A DNA stretch of 64,000 bases from Haliclystus octoradiatus (lineage: Eukaryota; Cnidaria; Staurozoa; Stauromedusae; Haliclystidae). The notes beneath the pieces are model-generated. The model had not been told where the DNA came from, did no database searches, and was given only the letters and a program-made list of their open reading frames with translations. The stretch lies in NCBI GenBank assembly GCA_916610825.1, contig OU744448.1, positions 35,611,993 to 35,675,992 on the forward strand. The letters run 5' to 3'. The position numbers and the translations under genes were made by a program. Within the stretch, counting starts at the first letter, position 1; every line of letters begins with the position of its first letter. Of this stretch, positions 57,821 through 64,000 are shown one piece after another.

Positions 57821-60800
57821 ATATTACAGCGGGATTCAGATGAATTGAGATGATTGGATAGAGGACTGTATAGTGAAATTGTGAACTATCCCGTGTAATA
57901 GAATGACTGTCAATTTACTTGTCTGGTATAGGTTTGAATCAACATAAATAACTGTACTTACAGAAACTTCAGTGAGACATGAAATACACCACTTTATGAA
58001 TGTTCCGATGATATATTTCGTTGTATGATAAATAATTATAACAATAATTATAAAGATGATAATGTATCTGTCTTATACAGAGTACATTGTGAACATTGAT
58101 TAGTAGTATAAAAATAAATATATTTATATAAAAGTTATATGCCTAAGGTATAATGTTAATGTGGTTTTGCGCGTGTATACAAAACGTGTTCTATTGTAAA
58201 TATTACTCTACCAATATTTTTATGTTGTAATTAAGTTAGCTATGTTGGCAATATTTGAATGTAAATGTGAATATAAATTTAACTAATGATTATAATAAAA
58301 ACATAATATGTCTGCATGGTTGTGTATAATAATAAAGTTAGTATAATAAAGAATGCTAATAAATTGCACGAGGACGAAGTTAACATAGTCCCCCCGTGAC
58401 GACGAGTGTAAGTTGTCACTGATGAGCCTCTAATAGGCAGAGCTTAACTGTAGGACGAGTAATAGTGAACTATGGTTTTGTTTTGGATTGAGCGATTGGA
58501 CATGACCATCTTTGGCATGGTACGTTTGAACAATGATTGTCAATGTTTGGTTGTTGGTTGACGGACGACATCTCCAGGTTGGTACGTTGTGAACAGGACT
58601 GAAGGCCAGTGACCACGGACAAGATATTCACTTCAGGATGAGTTGTGATCTTCTTCTTGACTTGCGGAGTAGTTGGTAGACATCTTTTGTGTTGAATACC
58701 CCTAGTTTTATTGTCATTTGTGGTAACCGGTAAAACAAATAAATCATAATATGTTAATCGTTTTAGTTTGTTTGCATGATAATTAATATTAATTATGTCC
58801 TTGGTATGAGCTTTGGAAATCTGTTCATCTTTTGAATCTACATTATGTAACTTATTCCAAAGTGATTCAGCTTTGCAATGTTTGTTGTTAGATTTAGTTT
58901 TAATAATAGCATTTTGCGTGTTATCTTGAATCGTTTTTTCTGCATCGGTATTTGTAGATTGACTTTTTTCCGAGGTAGATTGGGAATGCATTGTTGTATA
59001 TATTGATGTACCAGCTTGTGATTTGTGCCCCCCAAATAATGTCCATCCTAATGGGGTCTTAAGCGCATAAGGTTCTTTACTTTTTCCCTTACGGCATTCT
59101 AATGGGATTAATAAATCAGGTTCGTTGGCTCCGATCAATAAACCAATTTCCTTAATATTGTGTATAATAGGTATATGTATATCTTTGAGATGGGCATAGT
59201 TTGATAATTCTTTATTAGAAGGAATAGGCATTGGAGGTAAACATAAATTTTCTACGGACCAGGCTTCACCTATTTCGAACTTTAGTAGCTCCTCTGGATT
59301 GCTAATTTCTAATTTAACTTTGTTTGCTTGTATGTTATTTCTGCCCGATACTGTCATAATGTCTAGTTTTTCTTGAGTTCCTTCCAATCCTATCTTATCA
59401 GCTAGGCTTTTATTTACTAAGGTTGCTTGACTTCCTGTATCAAGTAATGCTAATGTTTCTAATGCGCCTTTCGGACCATGTAGTCTAACAGGTAATACTT
59501 GTAAATATAAATTACTTTCGTAAGTTTCGTTGTAAGAACTAGTTGTTGTAACAACCGCAGATGACGCAGAGGCGCTTTCATTTTGTTGTTGCTGGTGTTC
59601 TGTAACGTCCGAAATAGGAACTGATGATGTTGGTTTTTCATAATGTAAAAGTGTATGATGTGAACTGTTACATGTTTTGCATTTATATTTTGAGTTGCAT
59701 GTACTTGCGATGTGTCCTTTTCTGAAACAGTTGAAACATAACCAGGAATCTGCAATAGTCTTACGGCGTTGTTCTATCGACTTATTTTGGAAATCTGTGC
59801 AATTCCAAATATTGTGATTGTCTTTACAAACAAAGCAACATTGTTTTGTATTTTGATTGTAGCTTGTATTTGTTGTGTTGATTACGATTTTCTTAGCATT
59901 GTTTGTTTTGAATGAATTTTGAATTGATTGACATTTGTTGTCTGTAATTCCCAAATTTCCCCAAACAGCGTCTGTAGCGGCTAACATTTCTTTTTTAATA
60001 AATTTTAATAATTGTAAGACGTCTGGCTCTTTTTTGTCTGCTCTAATATCGACGATTTTTCTTTTCCAACGAAATTGAATGCTTTTAGGTAAACGTTCAG
60101 CAATAGCAATTAACGACGGCTGTGAATTAATATCAGAATAATAGTCCAATTGTTTTAATGCTGATGAACATGAATTTAAATGATAATAAAATTCTCTAAT
60201 TTCCTCTGCATCGTTTGAAATTATATTTCCTTTTGTAACTCTGTTTATGTATGCTCTTGATATTAAAACTCTGTTCCCAAACATTTCTTTTATTATTTGT
60301 AAGGCTTCGACATAGCCATCACTGTTGTGTGGTAAACCATCGACCGCTAGTTTTACTGGGCCTTTTAAATGGTTTAGTAAATGCGTCATTTTTGTGTCTG
60401 GTGAAAGTGTTTTTCTATCGTGTACTTGGTGTTTGAACGAATTGACAAAATCTTGATATTCAAATGCGTCGCCATTAAAATCTTTTAATTTTAGCGTCAA
60501 TGAAACAAGCGTGTCACCCCATTGTGCATCTGAATTTTCAGTAAAATTTGCGCTTACTTCACTTGCCGTGAGTTTATCAATCCACGCGTCTATGGCAAGG
60601 CTCGATTTTTCTCGCGCAATATTTTTGTTTTCTTGATTGTTAATTAATTGTGAGTCTAATTTTCTTACAGGGCTAACTTGAGGTGTGGTATGTTCTTGTT
60701 GTGTCCTTAATAAAGGGTCTTCTTCTAATGAGGTTTGTGGTTGTCCTTCTAACTTAACTTGTGATTGATTGGCTATGGTGTGTTCTTCTAAATAATCATC

Positions 60801-61787
60801 TATTTCACAGATAATTATTTCGTACTTGAGTTCAATGTTCGATAACCACTCATAACTCTCTGCTAATTCTTGCTCTGTCTTGGCTTGTGACAAAACAATT
60901 TCATTGGCGGTAACAACTTCATGAAAGATGGTCTGAAGCTTTATTCTGTATGACTTCAGTAGACGTGTGTTTGGATTTTGTTCCAAAATTGATTTGGCTA
61001 ATGTTGCCGTTTTCGTGAAATGGGCTAGTTTCCCACCTCTACTTCGCTTGTAATTGATGGCATCTATTCTGGGTCTAATGGAATGATCTGTTTGTGCTAC
61101 TGTATCTGTACTATCAACTTCTAATTGATCTGTGTTTGCATCTTCGGATGATGTGGCAATTGGATCAGTATCGAATTCAGACATAGTAAATTGAGAATGC
61201 TACTCCGGTTAACGAAGGACCAATATTACAGCGGGATTCAGATGAATTGAGATGATTGGATAGAGGACTGTATAGTGAAATTGTGAACTATCCCGTGTAA
61301 TAGAATGACTGTCAATTTACTTGTCTGGTATAGGTTTGAATCAACATAAATAACTGTACTTACAGAAACTTCAGTGAGACATGAAATACACCACTTTATG
61401 AATGTTCCGATGATATATTTCGTTGTATGATAAATAATTATAACAATAATTATAAAGATGATAATGTATCTGTCTTATACAGAGTACATTGTGAACATTG
61501 ATTAGTAGTATAAAAATAAATATATTTATATAAAAGTTATATGCCTAAGGTATAATGTTAATGTGGTTTTGCGCGTGTATACAAAACGTGTTCTATTGTA
61601 AATATTACTCTACCAATATTTTTATGTTGTAATTAAGTTAGCTATGTTGGCAATATTTGAATGTAAATGTGAATATAAATTTAACTAATGATTATAATAA
61701 AAACATAATATGTCTGCATGGTTGTGTATAATAATAAAGTTAGTATAATAAAGAATGCTAATAAATTGCACGAGGACGAAGTTAACA
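57821..61787 (-). mobile_element. BEL/Pao-like LTR retrotransposon with Gag-protease only
   Basis: Two 565-bp direct repeats (57821-58385 and 61223-61787) flank a 2.8-kb interior. On the minus strand the LTR runs TGTTAACTTCG to GCTGTAATAT. A primer binding site TGGTCCTTCGTTAACCGG (61222-61205) abuts the 5' LTR, and a polypurine tract CACGGGGGGACTA (58398-58386) abuts the 3' LTR. GGTG (or AGGTG) flanks both ends as the target duplication. I found no difference between the LTRs by eye, implying recent insertion. Reverse transcriptase, RNase H and integrase are absent, so the element would need factors from a relative. It lies downstream of the unidentified terminal gene and upstream of RPS20. 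Confidence 0.9.
58470..61184 (-). CDS. Gag-protease polyprotein of BEL/Pao-like retrotransposon
   Basis: Intact 904-residue ORF; the ATG at 61184 lies 20 bp after the primer binding site. The N-terminal ~400 residues are Gag-like (DUF1759 style: coiled N-terminus, LKDFNGDAFEYQDFVNSFKH, KMTHLLNHLKGPVKLAVDGL). Next come three zinc-knuckle-like motifs: CFVCKDNHNIWNC, CFNCFRKGHIASTC and CKTCNSSHHTLLH, the second a classical CX2CX4HX4C. A retropepsin-like domain has LALLDTGSQATLVNKSLADK at about residue 580 and IGANEPDLLIPLE later, typical of BEL peptidase A17. After LGWTLFGG, where RT would normally follow, the frame continues about 190 low-complexity residues to a stop 85 bp before the LTR. A deletion removed pol but left the frame open. 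Confidence 0.88.
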   Translation of the reverse strand: MSEFDTDPIATSSEDANTDQLEVDSTDTVAQTDHSIRPRIDAINYKRSRGGKLAHFTKTATLAKSILEQNPNTRLLKSYRIKLQTIFHEVVTANEIVLSQAKTEQELAESYEWLSNIELKYEIIICEIDDYLEEHTIANQSQVKLEGQPQTSLEEDPLLRTQQEHTTPQVSPVRKLDSQLINNQENKNIAREKSSLAIDAWIDKLTASEVSANFTENSDAQWGDTLVSLTLKLKDFNGDAFEYQDFVNSFKHQVHDRKTLSPDTKMTHLLNHLKGPVKLAVDGLPHNSDGYVEALQIIKEMFGNRVLISRAYINRVTKGNIISNDAEEIREFYYHLNSCSSALKQLDYYSDINSQPSLIAIAERLPKSIQFRWKRKIVDIRADKKEPDVLQLLKFIKKEMLAATDAVWGNLGITDNKCQSIQNSFKTNNAKKIVINTTNTSYNQNTKQCCFVCKDNHNIWNCTDFQNKSIEQRRKTIADSWLCFNCFRKGHIASTCNSKYKCKTCNSSHHTLLHYEKPTSSVPISDVTEHQQQQNESASASSAVVTTTSSYNETYESNLYLQVLPVRLHGPKGALETLALLDTGSQATLVNKSLADKIGLEGTQEKLDIMTVSGRNNIQANKVKLEISNPEELLKFEIGEAWSVENLCLPPMPIPSNKELSNYAHLKDIHIPIIHNIKEIGLLIGANEPDLLIPLECRKGKSKEPYALKTPLGWTLFGGHKSQAGTSIYTTMHSQSTSEKSQSTNTDAEKTIQDNTQNAIIKTKSNNKHCKAESLWNKLHNVDSKDEQISKAHTKDIININYHANKLKRLTYYDLFVLPVTTNDNKTRGIQHKRCLPTTPQVKKKITTHPEVNILSVVTGLQSCSQRTNLEMSSVNQQPNIDNHCSNVPCQRWSCPIAQSKTKP

Positions 61788-62270
61788 GGTGAGGTAATGT
61801 TGCGAATTTCCTTTTGCAATTCGAATTGTAAACAACAACATCTAGTGATCTCCTCCAGAACAGAGCTATGAGGACAGTCTGTGCTCCAGCGTCATTGCAG
61901 GACCCCTGTCTCAAATTTGCTTAGTCAGATTGAATGGCTAAGCATAAAGGACAGGGTGACTTTTAATCAATCAGCTTTCCAGGGCTCATAAAATTGAATT
62001 TAATCTAGCTCCTCCTTTGCTATCCACTCTCTTATCCTCTCCGTACACCCGAAAACACGATCATCCACAAATAAAAATATTTACATTTGACATTCAATAA
62101 AGTCATCCGTCACTCTTTTCAGTCAGCTGGTGCTCACAAATGGAATGATCCCCCCAACTCAATAAATGATATCATCATATCACTGGTAGTAGGGTTTTCC
62201 AAAAGTTATATCAATCAAATCTAGCATGTAAAGATTAATCATTCACTAATCTACATTTTCTTGTATACCG
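61788..62270 (+). pseudogene. Decayed LINE reverse-transcriptase 3' fragment
   Basis: Read on + with stops and shifts: LQNRAMRTVCAPASLQDP, then a segment like LSIKDRVTF, FPGLIKL, and HSFQSAGAHKWNDPPNSIND near 62130-62170, matching the LINE C-terminal 'GAxxWNxLPxxIR' signature. The order equals the thumb and tail of CR1/L2-type elements. Starts just after the BEL LTR. A different copy from the one at 27 kb. Confidence 0.65.
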
Positions 62271-62819
62271 GTATATTGTAATTATTTTTGTAACTATTTT
62301 AATTTTAATATGTATGAGCCCTTTGAGGAAAAGCCAAATGGCTTAAAGGTTCAAGATTAAGGTATAAGATTTTAGCTTCTCAATCATGTAATCCAATATT
62401 TAATCATTGAATTCACTTATATAACAATATCAAATAACAGTCCTCTGCCTACAGTCATTAGAACAAGACATAAATAACGATTCATCACTGTTTCGTTTAT
62501 GTGTATTTTCTAGTATACAAGGGTTATCTGTCTATAGTGGCCATTTCAGTAATAAACAAAAAGCATGATTAACCCGGGGTAAAAAGCCCACCTCATTCAT
62601 ACAACGGGTTATAAATAAATGTTATGTATATATTTCACTAAATCAGCAAACTTATAAAGAAGAAATTATCCCTGTTATGGGTGAATAAATTGCTTAGTTG
62701 CTTGACATTGTTTTAAATAATGGAATATTACGAGAGACTGTACAAACAACGGAATACTATGTACATTATATAACATAACAAATAATTTCTAACATGCTAC
62801 TGATTTAAAGTGGTTAGAC

Positions 62820-63999
62820 AGTTGACGAGATCTGAGTAAAGCGAGTCCACCATAAACGGACACTTGACATTCAAATAACTGCTAAGACGGTCCCCAGGAG
62901 AGTGGCGGCCTTCACACTGACACAACCAAGTCTCAATTTCATTCAGCTAAGGAAAAATAACACATTAGATCATTAAACATTATTTAGCGTTACCTACAAA
63001 AATATCTGTCAATTAAACCTGAAGTCAAGTATAGGCTGCTTATCATTGCGGCAGTTGATGACGACGAATGCAACACCCAAGTAAGAATGATGCATGGCTG
63101 TTGCCTTCTCTGTTCCAGGGAGTGCCTCCACTGGGCGGGAGTGATTATGAGGTCGATGTGATTCACAGTCATGGTTCCAGTTCAATTTGTTGAAATTTAA
63201 TTTACAAAGGAACAAATCGAGAGATGTTTTAAGGAACGACACGTCAAATGAAAACCTACCCACCTCATTTGAAAGTGAACTTTTTGCTTCTATTGTCATT
63301 AAGATACCAGACGGAGGGATCACTAGAATAACACATAATTAAGACCATGAAAACGCATAATTGAAAGCTAAGTAGCACCATACAAACACGCGACATTGAT
63401 TATATCAGCTTTGACTTATCATAAAAAAATCTGCTTGACTCACCTTTCTGGCATAATTGCTTGGATGCAAATTCTACTTTGCTGAAAATATAAAGCAGAC
63501 ATGGCATTTATTTTCATAGGATTCAAAGTTATCTGTCTACCAAAGGCGTCTTTCTACTGTCATTGACGCGTTTTGGTAACAAAAGCTTCTATGGTAAATG
63601 TCAGTATTGGTTGGAAATTAATAAATGTACTAGCAATTAACTAGAACATTGATGTAATTAATTAATGCAAACAAGTATATAACAGTCAGCTATAAGAGAT
63701 AAATAACCTGGCCACTATATGCAGGAGGTCTTTATATACAGGATTACCATGTATCAATGTAAAATACTATTTAGACATTTATCTACAGGTGGCCATTATA
63801 TACAGGTGACCACTATAACAGGTTTAACTGTACTAACTAAAATACAGTTACGTTTTTGATTTATAAATTCATCCTGTAACAAACAACATTCATGTGAAAA
63901 AGAAACTTGGCAAGCAGGCAGCAATGGATCAATATGAAGATTACCTGATGGTAATGTGATGCGCCCAGAGAAAGAGATGCGAGAATCTTGTATTTCCAT
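62820..63999 (-). CDS. 3' exons of an unidentified gene (partial)
   Basis: Minus-strand exon candidates with good splice sites: 63945-63999 (continuing beyond the window, ending CATCAG|GTAATC), about 63444-63482 (SKVEFASKQLCQK), about 63265-63324 (VIPPSGILMTIEAKSSLSNE) and a last exon about 62812-62947 (LNEIETWLCQCEGRHSPGDR ... CPFMVDSLYSDLVNCLTTLN then stop). The first three join in frame. An exon linking to the last one probably lies in 63040-63190, but its frame and borders are ambiguous. I do not recognise the family; no catalytic motif or TM segment is evident. Confidence 0.4.
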
Positions 64000-64000
64000 G

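Noticed and set aside
61681-61914. Minus-strand ORF at the BEL LTR edge
   Set aside because: It straddles the LTR and flanking DNA; no protein similarity is expected.

Overview
This window is nuclear DNA of an invertebrate animal. It is AT-rich, with many short exons bounded by GT/AG splice sites, introns full of transposon relics, and single-copy orthologues of conserved metazoan genes. A CBM14 chitin-binding protein, single SYT14/16-type and CNRIP1 genes, and the Penelope, BEL and LINE mix fit a marine invertebrate, perhaps a deuterostome such as an echinoderm or hemichordate. That placement is inference; the sequence alone does not fix it. All exon models were built by eye from splice sites, reading-frame continuity and remembered family features. 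In each complete model the exon lengths sum to a multiple of three.

Layout. The + strand carries the last two exons of a NOP53/GLTSCR2-like gene (122-898), a complete TANGO1/MIA3-like gene (2047-15224) and a small secreted CBM14 protein gene (15886-17012). The - strand then carries golgin-84/GOLGA5 (17938-25720), RNA polymerase III subunit RPC6/POLR3F (26744-37520), a synaptotagmin-14/16-like gene with two alternative last exons (38241-45142) and a four-EF-hand calmodulin-like gene (46112-46851). A CNRIP1 gene lies on + (49112-49738). Smaug/SAMD4 (50034-55141) and ribosomal protein RPS20/uS10 (56554-57401) follow on -. A young LTR element of the BEL/Pao type encoding only Gag and protease occupies 57821-61787, and terminal exons of an unidentified gene lie near 62.8-64 kb.

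Mobile and repeat content is heavy: two 5'-truncated Penelope-like elements with GIY-YIG endonuclease domains (one with a complete hammerhead ribozyme motif), two decayed LINE reverse-transcriptase relics, a hAT-type MITE with a perfect 8-bp duplication, two elements with TA-flanked CAGTG-type ends, several foldback elements, a tRNA-like sequence, a 1.9-kb (TAA)n array, and coding and non-coding minisatellites.

The genes do not form an operon. Two of them, TANGO1 (ER-exit-site export of bulky cargo) and golgin-84 (Golgi tether), act in the early secretory pathway and lie close together, but nothing in the sequence shows that this is more than chance. The strongest observations are: (1) a POLR3F intron made almost wholly of TTA repeats plus a Penelope insertion, with both splice sites within about ten bases of the repeat; (2) the hammerhead ribozyme in that insertion; (3) duplicated, probably mutually exclusive C2B terminal exons in the synaptotagmin gene; (4) a ~225-bp core shared by two MITEs with different termini; (5) a Gag-protease-only LTR retroelement whose two LTRs look identical.
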